Below are positions 13,167 to 25,350 of a stretch of DNA of 64,000 nt, one piece after another. The translations under genes were made by a program, and so were the position numbers. The notes below the pieces were generated by a model. It was not told the origin of the DNA, did no database searches, and saw only the letters and a program-made list of their open reading frames with translations. Within the stretch, counting starts at the first letter, position 1; each line of letters starts with the position of its first letter. Origin of the DNA: Terebella lapidaria (taxonomy: Eukaryota; Annelida; Polychaeta; Terebellida; Terebellidae); NCBI GenBank assembly GCA_949152475.1, contig OX424560.1, forward strand, positions 25,917,106 through 25,981,105, read 5' to 3'.

Positions 13167-14360
13167 AAGGCCACACCAAATTGTAAAGTTGGTCTAAGGA
13201 TTTTTTTCACAAAAATGTCTATACGGAGGCGATTTTTTTTTTACAAGTAAAAGTTTCCATCTATGGAATTTTGACCAAAATTTTCTATACGGAGAATTTT
13301 TTTTTACAAATAAATATTTCTTCTATGAATTTTCGACAATAATTTTCTGTATGCGGGGAGCTTTTTTTCACAAGTCCATTTTGCTCAATGTACTTTCGAC
13401 TAATATTTTCTATATGGAGGGTGTTTTGGTCAAATGTTTCCACTCAGATTGTAATTACAGGTAACACATGTGCATTTAAGAGTTTTTACAATGAACTTTC
13501 CATATACACCCTAGTGAACAAGTTGCCCAACTCATGTAAACAAAGAATGAAACAAGTTTGTGCAAGTTATACATGTGCAAACTTTATTATGGCCTCCACT
13601 CTGTAAACATCAAAATGAATGTAATTGATATACTCAGGTAGGGAACAGATTGTTAACATACATGATTGCAATGCAATGATGAATATTGTTGAACCGGCCA
13701 TTATCATAAACTGTACACATTATGATCAATCATAGTACATTGTATTGTACTTAACTGCATGGAGAAAACTGTAATTAACGGTATTGGTATTATTAAATCT
13801 GTGGAAATGTTTTGGGATTAGAAAGTAAGATGACACACTATGAATAGTACAACAATTCCCTAGAAAACAAAACCTGCTTAGTACCATTGTTTTCTACATT
13901 TTATATCGAACTGCTTTGTTCGTTAACTATCCAAAATGAAATAAGAGTGGCGACGCTGAAATAATAAAAAAAAATTTTTTTTGATATCGTGAAATTTTGT
14001 AGCGGCGAAACTCGTTTTTTTATAGGCGGCGATTCCATAGACCAACCTTACAATTCGGTGTGGCCTTAACTGCATGAGAAAACTGTAATTAATGGTATTG
14101 GTATTATTAAATCTGAGGAAATGTTTTGGGATTAGAAAGTAAGATGACACATATTGATAACACGAATAGTACAACAATTCCCTAGAAAAAAAACCTGCTC
14201 AGTACCATATTTTTCTACATTTTATATCGAACCGCTTTGCTCGTTAACTATCCAAGATGAAATAAGAGTGGCGGCGGCGATTTTTTTTTACAAAAAAGTG
14301 AAACTCGTTTTTTCATAGGCGGCGATTCCATAGACCAACCTTACAATTTGGTGTGGCCTT
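13167..14360. mobile_element. Non-autonomous TIR DNA transposon (1.19 kb)
   Basis: 30-bp terminal inverted repeats (13167-13196, starting AAGGCCACACCAAATTGTAA; and 14331-14360) differ at one position. It interrupts the backbone motif CTTGTTGTAGCAGTTATCGTACC, which is intact at about 51632-51655. A few bases around the insertion point are missing, so no clean TSD is visible. There is no transposase. The interior is T-rich with repeated TCTATACGGAG-like motifs. An extra internal copy of the right TIR at 14038-14067, with the preceding segment repeated (from about 13750 and from about 14066), shows an internal tandem duplication of the right end. Confidence 0.85.
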
Positions 14361-14545
14361 ATCGTACCTTTGTTGGCCTAGAGCAGTGATATATGCAAAA
14401 GGAAAAGGAATAAGTCGAGCGTCTATTGTTTTTATGTGACTGAAGGGATGTTATGGTGCTAGCGGTGGATACTTGTCTATTGTATACAGTTGGTTTCCAA
14501 TTAAATACTTAATGAATAAACATTTCCACAGATTCAATAAACAAA

Positions 14546-14640
14546 GTATGCCTGATATGACTTTCTGTCCCCGGACTGATAGACAATTTGTTTGCTCGGA
14601 ATACTTAATAAAGGGTATTGATTCCACGTCTATCATTACT
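14546..14640 (+). mobile_element. 3'-terminal fragment of retroelement R (short)
   Basis: The sequence TATGCCTGATATGACTTTCT, followed by GTCCCCGGACT and ending near GATTCCACGTCT, matches the terminal part of the retroelement copies at 16960-17040 (plus strand) and 43755-44100 (minus strand). Only the last 95 or so bases are present. Confidence 0.55.
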
Positions 14641-16478
14641 CTGTATTGCCTATTTAACATACCTACGTAAATTGCATGTGAATGTACATGTATCAAAAGC
14701 TTGCTGACTCACATTGGCGAACTCGATATAACGCCACCGCTATATTACGCCAAAATCTTACTTACCCCAAACATTACATTATATCGAGTGTGTAATGTAT
14801 TCATATCATTTTACTCTTATTGCACCAACGATCGATAAAAATGTACGACTGAAATCTGAATAACACCTGTAAAATAATTTATTGTGATTATAAATTATCA
14901 CCAATATTGCATGCTCAAGTACAAAGAATCGGCACTGAATCCGATAACGCGATATTGATAACAGGATAGAAAGTGTTTTTTTTGTCTTAATTCAGTCCAG
15001 TTGGCTTCTCAAATACCCACGCGTGGCCACGATAAACAAAGTGGCATAATCTGGAAGCATTTTCTTTGTTTAGCTGCGGGCATCCTGTGCTGTTTTTGTC
15101 GTGCACGAGTGAAAAGTTGTAGGGATGGTTTTTTAGCCTCATGTTTATTGACATGGGCAGGACCAATGATGAACGGGTGCTCGTGCATCCTAGCTGGAGG
15201 GAGGAGGGGGGGGGGGGGTAGAGGGGCTGCAGGCGAGCAGGGAGAGGGAGAAGCAGTCGAAGTTGTCACGGACACAGAGATATGATTTGTTGTCACAACC
15301 GGATGAGGATGCCATAAAAGTCATTGCTAGGGGGGATGCGCGAGGCCATGAATGGGGGACGACATTGTAGCGACCGTTGCCACGCACGGTGAGTGAATGG
15401 GGGTGGCGGCTGGGAAAATGGGAAAAATTCAATTACGTTGCTCTCCCGCGTTTTTCCCAGAGATGTGTACTCCATGTAAAAATGCAAGTGAGTCCTGGAG
15501 ATTAAAACTTCCGCATTGCATTGGACACTCACTAGGAGAAAAAGTAGGAGAAAATGCTTGAATTGGAGAGATGGATCTCCAGCGGGGCAGAAAAATTCCC
15601 TCATCTATCCAATTACGATTCTTCTATTTTTAATAATCAGCATCCACGTGATTCCTAGGGTCGTTATGAATGGCTAAAAATGCGGGAATTGTTCGGTCCG
15701 TCCAGAGCTGCATAATAATTTATGAGACATTGAGATTGTTGTTTATTTATTCATTCATTTTAAATTTCAGATGAAATAAGCATGAACCAACTGGTGCAAT
15801 TGCTGTGTGATTACCATGCTGATTTATGATCCCAATCCGAATACAACTAATGATATATTTTAGCTTATCATTATATAATGTATAGGGTAATGGCTCATTG
15901 GTTTGATTTGTACCCATGAATAAAACCCAGTTATTCCTCAGAAAACAAGATTGTTGGAAAACCTTATCTCGCGTGCAGCGAGCGACAGAAATAGACATGA
16001 AATTAGAGTGGCAGATCCACAATAACAACTATCAAGATAATTATGATGACGCTTAATTGACTACATCACTTTGTTCTCCTGTTACTGCAAGACGAATTCC
16101 TGAGCTTGTAATACTTGCAATGTTCCATATTTTGAAGTGCTGTGGCTAATTACATATTGTTGATAGTTGCATACTGAACACAACCAGTAGGGACCCTGTT
16201 ACTATTTATTTCTGACATTGGTAACTTCACACATAATCACACGTAATCACGAGTGTATTTTTTATCTAAAAAACCTATATTGTTTATAATCGTGTATATA
16301 TAATATGGTTTCATTATCCAAGAATAAAGTATTTCATATCACTGTGATCAGGATCCTTTTCTGAACCGGGTCAATTTTGTTTGGTGTCCAGCAACTGAGA
16401 CGGGTCCATTCTGGAGCTGAATGATAACTTAATTTTTTTTTTTTAATCTTTAACGCTATTTTTTCCAACTATCTAGAC

Positions 16479-17045
16479 TTGAGGTTGGAGATTGATAATA
16501 ATTTTAACCTGTCAACTAGATTATATGACAAACGTGATGATTTCAATTTTTCCTTAGTCAGTTTCCCTTTTCTAAGCAGCAACATTCCTATGTTACCGGC
16601 ATATGGTGTGTTTGTTTCTCAACTTATATGCTATTCCAGAGCTAGTTCTAAATATGAGGACTTTGTCTATCGAAGTGCCCAGCTAGTCCCATAACTGCCG
16701 CGACAAGGATATGTTAAACCAAGACTTATAGCTGCGTTTAAGAAATTCTATGGACGGCATCATGATCTGGTTGATAAATACACCAAATCCATGTCTGCCA
16801 TGCAACTAGGTCTATTTTCATGTTAATTTTGGGGAATTCATGACGGGTGCCACTAGTGGGGCAGGAAATGCTCACTCTTTCCGGAACACCTGATTTCACC
16901 TCCTAATGGCCATTTTGGGGGGTTCATGAGTTTCCCTTCATTTTTATGTCTTCTCTCACTTCGTATGCCTGATATGATTTTCTGTCCCCGGACTATGAGA
17001 TTGGATAACGGACCCTGTACTGGGTATTGATTCCACGTCTATGTC
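16479..17045 (+). pseudogene. Retroelement R fragment: RT-downstream protein block plus 3' UTR
   Basis: The plus-strand frame from about 16479 reads NLSTRLYDKRDDFNFSLVSF, then FPFLSSNIPMLPAYGVFVSQ, LICYSRASSKYEDFVYR, a stop at 16692, and in a shifted frame LIAAFKKFYGRHHDLVDKYT up to about 16795. I recognise the KRDDFNF / AYGVxxSQLIxYxRA / KFYGRHHDLVDKY series as a block found in many invertebrate predicted reverse-transcriptase proteins. I cannot name the clade with certainty. A 3' untranslated part follows (about 16825-17045) that contains GACGGGTGCCACTAGTGGGG and ends GGTATTGATTCCACGTCT. It is disrupted by at least one frameshift or stop and is not functional. Confidence 0.6.
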
Positions 17046-19462
17046 TATAAAAACTTTGAGCCCGAGTAACTTGTGCTGCTTGTTCTTCTATATTCAATGA
17101 GGATTAGAAAAGTGTGAGACCAAATAAATGGTACGTTAGTTGTGGACGAACGGTGATATTAACGGACAGTGTACAAGTTGCTTGGGTTATGTTTCGATTG
17201 TTGAGTGCTTAGTTTTATGTTGAGATGACCACTGTTGGTTCGCTCGACAACTTTGTTGGTTTCTCGATATCATCGAGCCAGATTACTAATGGAGTTCTGA
17301 CTGACAGTGAATGTGTAAAGCTGTTATGCATGGCCGAGTACACATAAAGAAAAACTGAACTCAACACATAACGCAACACAAGCAAGAGAATCAAAACATT
17401 GAAAAATTGATCATTCAGCAGATCGCAACAATTTTGTGACTTTTTCATTTTGACTTCCCTTACAATTGATGGCCTTCAGAATAGACCCTTTTTAGGCTAC
17501 GGGTACCATACAAAATTCACACGGTTCAGAAAAGGCTTCAGATCACACTAATATGAGATATTAATTTTGATTACCGAAACCAGTGTATGCTCAACTATAA
17601 GCAATATAGGTTTCGCCTGTCGAAATGTACACCGGCAAAGCAGACCTACTGTTCAATCTTTCACATGGACGCTGATATTCGGCGCAGCACACACCATTTT
17701 CAATCTCATTTCAACACCCATAACCAGACCCCCTACCTGGATTCTGACATATGTATCATCAATTTCTGAATAAATACGATCTGCTAGCTGATTAGTTAGG
17801 TATGCTTCCTGTGGAGGGATTTGACCGGATCCCTGGGCAACACGTGTCATAATAAAGCTCATTTTTTTTTATTCATGAAACAATCAGGAATGTGAAAGAC
17901 AACCGGGCTCCCGCAAAACACAATTGCCTAACCAGTGACCGCTGCTGTTATTGTTCACTTTTTTCGCGATGAAATTTAATATTTTTTGCATGTTGCAATC
18001 TCAGAAATGGCTGCCTTTTGTCTGACATCTGGTTTTCATGCGCTACTCTGGGCGAAAGAAGCAGTCACAAAGCTGAAAATGATAGGAGGGGCCGTAGAAA
18101 AAGAAAAAAAAAACTTCCAGGGCCCGGTTGTGGATTACTCGATTTTAACTCATGAACGATTTTATTCACCCCCCCCCCCCCATTCCCCCTCATTTTGCGC
18201 TTTTTGCTCCCAGAAAAAAAATCCGATTCATAGTTGAACCAAGAAGCTCGCAGCATAGATGATTATCTCTCTTGGAGGCGAAAGGTGAAATCATTTTTTT
18301 ATCACTATTTTCACTGCCAACGAATTTTACCAATGCAATTCATATCCTAGTTTTTGCTGGGCATGTTAGGTGCAGAATATTTTCTGATACTCAGGGGTGA
18401 TGTTTTCTTTTCTTTTTTCTCGCAATACCTTCATACCATGTTTCTCTCCTTCAAAAACTAATCACGTGCTACAAGACCACGTTACATGGTTTAAGGGCAC
18501 TCGTTATCAAGCAAACAAGTCAGTACCACAAAACATTAAATCTATGTCTGCAGTCGACTTTTATTTCACCATGGAAAAAAATCTGGACATGTTATAGAGG
18601 ATCCTTGATGTTAGAAACAAAACGTAATTGACTGTGTACTTTTGCAGACATCAGCATGGGCTGGAGAGTGGATGATTATTTCAATTACGCTTTTGTGTCT
18701 GTTTTGTGCCATATTGTCTCGGGGTATAAACAAACGATGCTATCCCAGTGATGTGGCCTACATCCTTTCCTGGATAGATCATTTAATCACTACTGACGTA
18801 CGACGTAGTACTATGCCAGGTTCCAGGGGCTATTTGCCACCCTGAAGAATAGACAAAAAAGCAAAACCAATCTGTGCCTGGGAAAGCTACATTGAAAGAA
18901 TCTGAGGTATACGAGGATAAAGCCATATTTCACAGAAGTTTTGAGCACTTACTGATGATACAGTAAATACATTTGATGCAAGACTGATGGCAGCTGCTCT
19001 TTTAGTCTACGTTCAGAGTACGATTTTACTAACAAGAAGAATCGTACTTTCTCCTTTGTGTTTTAACGACCATACTAAACTGAAAGAAATGCTTAGAGTG
19101 AAAAAAACTTCGTTATAGTATTATGCTAGATCTACATTTTAATTTGGCAAATTGCCACAAATATATTTGATCAACTCAAAATAATCGGGTATTTATCTTG
19201 ATTTCCACCTTACAACTGAAACTGGTATTGACGAATGACTTGTCAATGTTTCACCAAATAATGCTAATGTACTATGTTATATTTGACACCATGAACCAGA
19301 CATGGACATCTGTCATGTCTATGAAAGTATTGGAGCATTATTCGGTTTCCACAATGGCTTTAATTACTGGAAGCAAAAATCCAGATCTGATCAACTTTCA
19401 TGGACAAGTTACTCTATAATGAAGCCACTCCAAGTTAGGTACGTCAAAATTTTTTTATTGAA

Positions 19463-19468
19463 AACGTG
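19463..19468. repeat. Target site duplication (left) of 16-kb element
   Basis: AACGTG immediately outside the left TIR, matched by AACGTG at 35605-35610. The two copies fit the backbone context GAAAACACACGTGCACAC seen in other units. Confidence 0.8.
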
Positions 19469-19508
19469 TGTCACGACGTTATCTGTAAAGTGCCGTTAAG
19501 TGTAAAGT

Positions 19509-19908
19509 GACTGAACTCGAATCTAAATCGAACTCAAATTAGATTCATGTCAATTGTCCCGCTACTACCAGCACGCCTGTATGCTGTAGATGCACACAAT
19601 GATGCACATTTCGCGGAAGTTTTATTTGTGGTCAAAATAAAACATCAACTATTATATCTAGATCTATATATCGTGCTGTCGTTAAAATTGTAGTGGTCAT
19701 TTTATCTATCTTATTTTGTGCTCGTGAAACGTTATGACAAATTTATGCCCGCTGAAGCCGAAATTGTAATCTTGACACATTATGACGAGATGAAGCTTGA
19801 TTTTGCTAACTCGTTTATACAGTTTTTCGCCGATATTTTTGCGATGCCAAATGGTATCGTTCTATAACTTGGGATTCTTCACGGTTATTCTCTACAGAAT
19901 TGAAAAAA
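19509..19908. other. Subterminal region of 16-kb element, no gene
   Basis: AT-rich single-copy sequence between the left TIR and the nested foldback repeat. No ORF of note and no internal repeat seen. Confidence 0.6.
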
Positions 19909-20106
19909 ATTAGCCCAAGGGCTAAGGAAGGTTACCGGACAATGTATATTTTAGATATTAGCCTTTTGTCCCATGACCTTGAAATTAAGGTAGTTGGTCA
20001 ATTCGAGGTCACGAGAATATTCTGCCCATATCATTTCTAGCATGTCCACAATTGAATCCTAAGCTGTAAAGTCGATATTAAGTGAAATATTAGCCATTTT
20101 GTGATC

Positions 20107-20145
20107 TGACCTTGAAAATGAGGTCAAAGGTCAAATTCAAGGTCA
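20107..20145. promoter_or_regulatory. Composite nuclear-receptor-like site (TGACCT / AGGTCA x3)
   Basis: Seen directly: TGACCT at 20107, AGGTCAAAGGTCA at 20121-20133 (a perfect DR1), and TCAAGGTCA at 20137-20145. DR1 is the consensus for RXR heterodimers, HNF4 and COUP-TF. TCAAGGTCA is the extended half-site of ERR and NR5A receptors. TGACCT and the next AGGTCA form an everted repeat with 8-bp spacing. The match is clear, but binding is untested. Confidence 0.5.
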
Positions 20146-20374
20146 TGACAATAATCTGCATATATCGTTTCCTATAAGTTCATAACTGATTCCTACACTG
20201 TAAAGTCAATAATAAGCGAGATATTAGCCATTTTGTGCTCTGACCTTGAAACTGAGGTCAGAAGTCAAATTCAAGGTCACGAGAATATTCAGCATATATC
20301 ATTTCCTATATGTCCACAATTGATCCCTAAGCTGTAAAATCGATAATAAGTGAGATATTAGCCATTTTATGGTG

Positions 20375-20413
20375 TGACCTTGAAAATGAGGTCAAAGGTC
20401 AAATTCAAGGTCA
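20375..20413. promoter_or_regulatory. Second composite AGGTCA cluster, same arrangement
   Basis: TGACCT at 20375-20380, DR1 AGGTCAAAGGTCA at 20389-20401 and a third AGGTCA at 20408-20413. Spacing is identical to the cluster at 20107. DR1 variants with a G spacer (AGGTCAGAGGTCA) occur at 20523-20535 and 20882-20894. Confidence 0.5.
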
Positions 20414-20623
20414 TCAGAATATTCAGCATACATCATTTCTTATATGTCCACAACTGATTCCTAAGCTGTAAAGTCGATAATAAGCAAGATATTAGACATT
20501 TTGTGCTCTGACCTTGAAACCGAGGTCAGAGGTCAAATTCAAGACCCTGAGAATATTCAGCAGATATCATTTCCTATATGTCCACAATTGATTCCTAGTC
20601 TCTAATCTCAATATTAAGTGAGA

Positions 20624-21341
20624 TATTAGGCTTAATGTGTCCCATTATAAACCATAGGAGAATTTAACATGGGAAAGTCCCATTTGGGCCGAGTTTGGGC
20701 CCAAAATGGCCCATTTCGAGCGATTCAAGGGCAACAAAATGTATACATGTCACAGGGGTACATATGAGGAGTGTTATGCATTGATAAGAAAAAAAGTTAC
20801 TGAACAGATATTGAGAAAACGACCGTCAAAGTCCAAAATTGGCCATTTTTCGACGAAAATGGCCCTCTAACCTTGAAAGCGAGGTCAGAGGTCAAATTCA
20901 AGGTCACCAGAATATTCAGGATATATCATTTCCTATATGTCCACAATTGATCCCTAGTCTTTAATCTCAATATTAAGTGAGATATTAGGCTTAATGTGTC
21001 CCATTATAAAGCATAGGAGAATTTAACATGGGAAAGTCCCATTTGGGCCGAGTTTGGGCCCAAAATGGCCCATTTCGAGCGATTCAAGGGCAACGAAATT
21101 CATACATGTCACAGGGGTACCTATGAGGAGTGTTATGCATCGATAAGAAAAAAAGTTACTGAACAGATTTTGAGAAAACGACCGTCAAAGTCCAAAATTG
21201 GCCATTTTTCGACGAAAGCGGCCGCCATTTTGAAAAAAATTCGAAAATCAGAAAACTAAAAAAAGCCTTTCCTGGAAATATTTTTAGGTATTTTTGTGCA
21301 AAATTTCAGAAATATTCCATCATAAACTTTAAAGATAAAAA
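20624..21341. repeat. 359-bp direct duplication (20624 and 20983)
   Basis: Two nearly identical copies starting TATTAGGCTTAATGTGTCCC, offset by 359 bp. Each contains GCCCATTTCGAGCGATTCAA and TCAAAGTCCAAAATTGGCC. They are part of the left arm of the foldback repeat. The second copy reads on into the GGACGGACGACGG tract at 21345. Confidence 0.85.
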
Positions 21342-22022
21342 TGTGAACGGACGGACGGACGACGGACGACGGACGACGGACGCCGGACGCAACGCCATGG
21401 CAATAGGTTATCGGACCAAAGGTTCGGTAACCTAAAAAAAAAGAAAATTGAAAAAAAATGGCTATTTATCCCTTTAATTAGGTTTAGCTCGGTCATTTAA
21501 ATTCTGGGTTTGCACACAATTTAGTGTGTTTGCTCGGTTTTGTACAGCTGTAGAGGAACAATCTTTCAAAATTCAGGGGCGAGTTTGGGGGGGGGGGGGG
21601 CAAGGGGGCCTTGAGTGGGCCCCAGACCCCCGACCTACAGGGGCTTGTTTCAACTTGCCTAACAACATTTCAGAACTAGACTTTTCCTCAAAATCCTAGA
21701 TTTGCCTGAATCAGCCATACAACACACTCTTCCCTCAAATGCCAGATCTGCTCTGAATTAGCCATGCAAAAAACGCTTAGGGGAATGGACCAAAGAAACC
21801 TATAAAACATAGCACCAAGGGTGCTGTAGCTTACCGGCAATCATGTGAATTGCGTAGAATACTGAATACCGATACAGATAAATTGTTACACTGATGTTAA
21901 AATCAATATGTTAAAACATCTTCGTAAATGTTGATAGAAACACATTTTCTGTATGGACCATAATACGAAATCAAGTTACATCTTGAAAGATTTTTTTCGC
22001 TAATGACAAATTTTCACAAACA

Positions 22023-22935
22023 GTCGATTCAAAGGCAACAAAACTTATACACATCACAAACGTACATAAAGATAATCTTATACATGATTTTGAGGAAAAC
22101 TGTCTGAATAGATTTCAATAAAATGACCACCAAAAGCAAAATTCATCGTTTTTTCGACAAAAAAGGTCGTTTTGACCTTTCAAGGTTATTGAAGGTCAAA
22201 TCCAAGGTCACCACTCAAACCGCAATATATGATTTCCCACTTGAATGTGCCAATACTTAGGCTCTATCTTGAAGTGTTCTATGAGATTACTCTGCATAGC
22301 TCCCATTATGAAGGAAAACTTGGGTGAAATTTTTTAAGTCCAAAACAATTTTCAATGGCCAAAAAAAAATTTTATTTTTTTTTGCTGGAAATGGCTCAAA
22401 ACGAATAGTGACTCGATTTGGGACAAAAAAATTTTTTTGGCCGACTCGTCAAAAAATCAAAATGGCCGCCCCACGCAGACCGTCATTTCAAAGGCAACGA
22501 AATTTATACACATCACAAAGGTACATAAGGAGAATCTTATACATGATTTCGAGGAAAACTGTGAGAATAGATTTTGAGAAAATGACCATCAAAGGCAAAA
22601 TTCATCGCTTTTTCGACAAAAAAGGTCGTTTTGACCTTTCAAGGTCATTGAAGGTCAAATTCAAGGTCACCACTCAAACCGCAATATCTGATTTCCCATT
22701 TGAATGTGCCAATATTAAGGCTCTATCATGAAGTGTTCTATATACTCTGCATAGCTCCCATTATGAAAGAAAAATTGGGTGAAGAAAAAAAAGTCCCAAA
22801 ATATTTTCAATGGTCAAAAAAATTTTTTTTTGCTGGTAATGGCTCAAAACGAATAATGACTTGATTTGGGACAAAAAAAATTTTTTTCGCCGACTTGTCA
22901 AAAAATGATAATGGCCGCCACACGCAGACCGGCGA
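22023..22935. repeat. 463-bp direct duplication in centre of foldback repeat
   Basis: Segments from about 22023 and 22486 are direct repeats (AAAGGCAACRAAAYTTATAC start, AGGTCGTTTTGACCTTTCAA in the middle, CTCTGCATAGCTCCCATTAT near the end). Related sequence recurs inverted at about 24060-24700 (for example TTGCCCTTGAATCGCC near 24529). Confidence 0.75.
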
Positions 22936-23303
22936 TTCAAGGGCAACGAATCTTATACATGTCATAGAGGTACATGAGAGGAATGTTTTGAAACAAAAAT
23001 CTCAAAACTGATCAGACAGTTTTTGAAAAAATGGCCACCAAAGTCCAAAATTTGCAATTTTTCGTCAGAAATGGCCGCCAAATCGACAAAAACGATTCAA
23101 TCAAAAAAATTAAAAAACGTTTTTAGATATTGGCCTAAGGTATGTTCTGACAAATTTATGGGGAAATTCACCATGCCAAAAAAAATTACAGACCCGGACG
23201 GACGACGGACGACAGACGACAGACGGCAGACACCACTGGGCATGCATATCCTTTCAGCTTCCGGGGCCCTTAAGCGGGCCTCGGGCCTCATTTATAAACT
23301 CCC

Positions 23304-23660
23304 CAAGGCCACGAAATTGGTCCAAGAAGAGCGCTAGAACACACCATTGGGGATGCATAAACCTTCAGCGTCTACGGCCCTTAAGCGGGCCCCAGACCCC
23401 CGCCCGACATAGGCTCGCTTCGCACACGGACCTCAGACCCTCGGTCTACGCCAACTCGTTGTGCAACATATCATATCTTGGCCCTCCTTCAGAACACTCG
23501 ATCCATCCCCAGATCAGACATTCATAAACTCTCCAAGGCCATGAAATTGGTCCGAGGAGAGCCCTAGAACACACCATTGGGGGTGCATAAACCTTCAGCG
23601 TCTGGGCACCATAAAAGGCCCCAGATCTCCGGCCGACATGGGCTAGCTTCGCTCGCCACT
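23304..23660. repeat. Direct duplication, about 216 bp apart
   Basis: The segment CACGAAATTGGTCCAAGAAG near 23310 recurs as CATGAAATTGGTCCGAGGAG near 23540. Both are followed by AGAACACACCATTGGGG and CATAAACCTTCAGCGTCT. Non-coding. Confidence 0.75.
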
Positions 23661-25350
23661 CTGTCGATCGAAGGTTTTGTCTTCTGCTCCAAAGCTAGAA
23701 TAATATTTCGAATACTGATGGATGTAAACATGACCAAATCCTCGAATATGCTCATATTCTCGAGATCCAGTTTGGGCTGAAATTTAACATTGAAGTAGAT
23801 TGCCAACTTCTTCAGCTTTTAGGTTACCGAACCTTTGGACCGATAACCTATTGCCATGGCGTTGCGTCCGGCGTCCGTCCGTCGTCGTCGTCCTCCGTCC
23901 ACATTTTTATCTTTAAAGTTTAATGTCCAATCTTTCTGAAAATTTGGGAGAAGATACCTTGAAATAATACGAGAAGGGGGTATTTTTTAATTTTTGTAAA
24001 AATTTTTTTTTCCAAATTCCGGCTGTTTTCGTCAAAATACGGTCAATTTTGAACTTTGGTGGCCATTTTCTCAAAAACTGTCTGATCAGATTTGAGATTT
24101 TCGTTTAAAAAGATTCTCCTTATGTACCTCTGTGATGTGTATAAGTTTGGTTGCCCTTGAATCGCCGGTCTGCGTATGGCGGCCATTTCGAATTTTCGAC
24201 GGGTCTACAAAAAAAAAATTTCGGCCCAAATCGTATTACTATCCATTTTGGGCCATTTCTAGACAAAAAAAAAATTTTACCCTTTGAAAAAAATAAAGCT
24301 TAGAAATTGGCACTTTCAAATGGGAAGTCATATATGGCGACTTGTGCAGTGACCTTGAATTTGCCCTTGGATGACCTTGAAAGGTCAAAACAGCCATTTT
24401 GGGGTCGAAAAATGGCCAAATTTGCACCTTGTCTGTCTTTTCTCAAAAACTGTCTGATCAGTTATGAGATTTTTGTTTCAAAAAATTCCCCTCATGTATC
24501 TTTATGATGTGTGTAAGTTTTGTTGCCCTTGAATCGCCAGTCTCCGTGTGGTGGCCATTTTGAATTTTTGACGGGTCGGTGAAATAATTTTTTTTTGGCC
24601 CAAATCACATCACTATGCATTTTGGGTCATTTATAGGCAAACAAAATTTTTCACCCTTTGAAAAAAAAAATTGGACTTTTTTCCTTCACAATGGGAGCTG
24701 CCAGAACTGTACTCCTAGAACGCCTGAAGATAGAACTTAGAAATTGGCACTTTCAAATGGGTAGTCATATATGGCGACTTGTATGGTGACCTTGAATTTG
24801 ACCTTTGATGTCAAAACAACCATTTCGGGGTAAATAAATGCCCAGATTTGCCTCTACAAATGAAATGCGTGTAGATAGAGCTTAAGTTTGCATCATGAGC
24901 ATAATAGGAAGTCATATATGGAACAACTGATGATGACCTTACCTCAGATGACCTTGAGTGCTAAATGTCCGATGTGAAATGTGTAAATTAGCCACCGAGT
25001 CTTAAACACTTGCACATACAGGTTAGGACTGTGTATATGCTTACAAGAAGTCATGTATTTATAGCACATCTCTTGGAAACCTTGAATTGGACCTTATATA
25101 TGACCTTGAAATCCAAATCTCACAACCTTGACTGACCTGACATGTGTAAATTGGCCTCTACAGACAAAATACTTGTTGATAGAGCTTATATGTTTGTAAT
25201 ATGAACATATATGAAGTCATATGCAGCATACCTAATGGTGATATTGCAGTTCACAAAGATGACCTTGATTGGTAAATCTCAAAATCATGTGTCACTTGCA
25301 ATGCTTAAAGCCAAAATTGTTCGGTAACTTATCTCAGCCCTAGGGCTAAT

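Larger units (their letters stand above)
11037..18736. repeat. Backbone tandem unit 3 (long form)
   Basis: Landmark start near 11037. It follows the long-unit order (11728, 11880, 12720, 13085, 14440, 14801, 15003, 15650, 17618, 17900). It is interrupted by a TIR element (13167-14360) and by retroelement 3' fragments (about 14546-14640 and 16479-17040). Otherwise non-coding. The block at 15003-15190 is open on the plus strand here and in units 1 and 5, but by-eye codon comparison of two copies shows no excess of synonymous change, so I do not call it a gene. Confidence 0.68.
19956..20623. repeat. Five tandem copies of a 134-bp unit rich in AGGTCA half-sites
   Basis: Copies start at 19956, 20088, 20222, 20356 and 20490 with TATTAGCC or a variant. 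The lengths are 132, 134, 134, 134 and 134 bp. Each carries a TGACCTTGAAA ... AGGTCA(N)AGGTCA ... TTCAAGGTCA cluster followed by a TCCACAATTGATTCCTAAGC-like tail. The first copy is the most diverged. A sixth copy of the half-site part lies at about 20871-20909. Confidence 0.93.
19909..25350. mobile_element. Foldback-like repeat with 35-bp inverted termini (5.4 kb)
   Basis: The left end (19909-19943, ATTAGCCCAAGGGCTAAGGA then AGGTTACCGGACAAT) and the right end (25317-25350) are inverted repeats with a few mismatches. Each end carries a small palindrome of the type AGCCCNNGGGCT. A second, inner inverted pair lies at about 21345-21434 (GGACGGACGACGG run ending GGTTCGGTAACCT) and 23820-23900 (AGGTTACCGAACC start). 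The object therefore looks like two units of about 1.5 kb in opposite orientation around a 2.4-kb centre. The centre has an additional inverted relation between about 22020-22930 and 24060-24700. No protein-coding gene is supported. ORFs such as 22324-22731 are repeat-derived. A partial relative is at 47538-48331. Confidence 0.72.

Noticed and set aside
22324..22731. 135-codon ORF with FKSKTIFNGQKKILFFF
   Set aside because: It lies in the duplicated, low-complexity centre of the foldback repeat. The sister copy and the inverted arm do not keep the frame.
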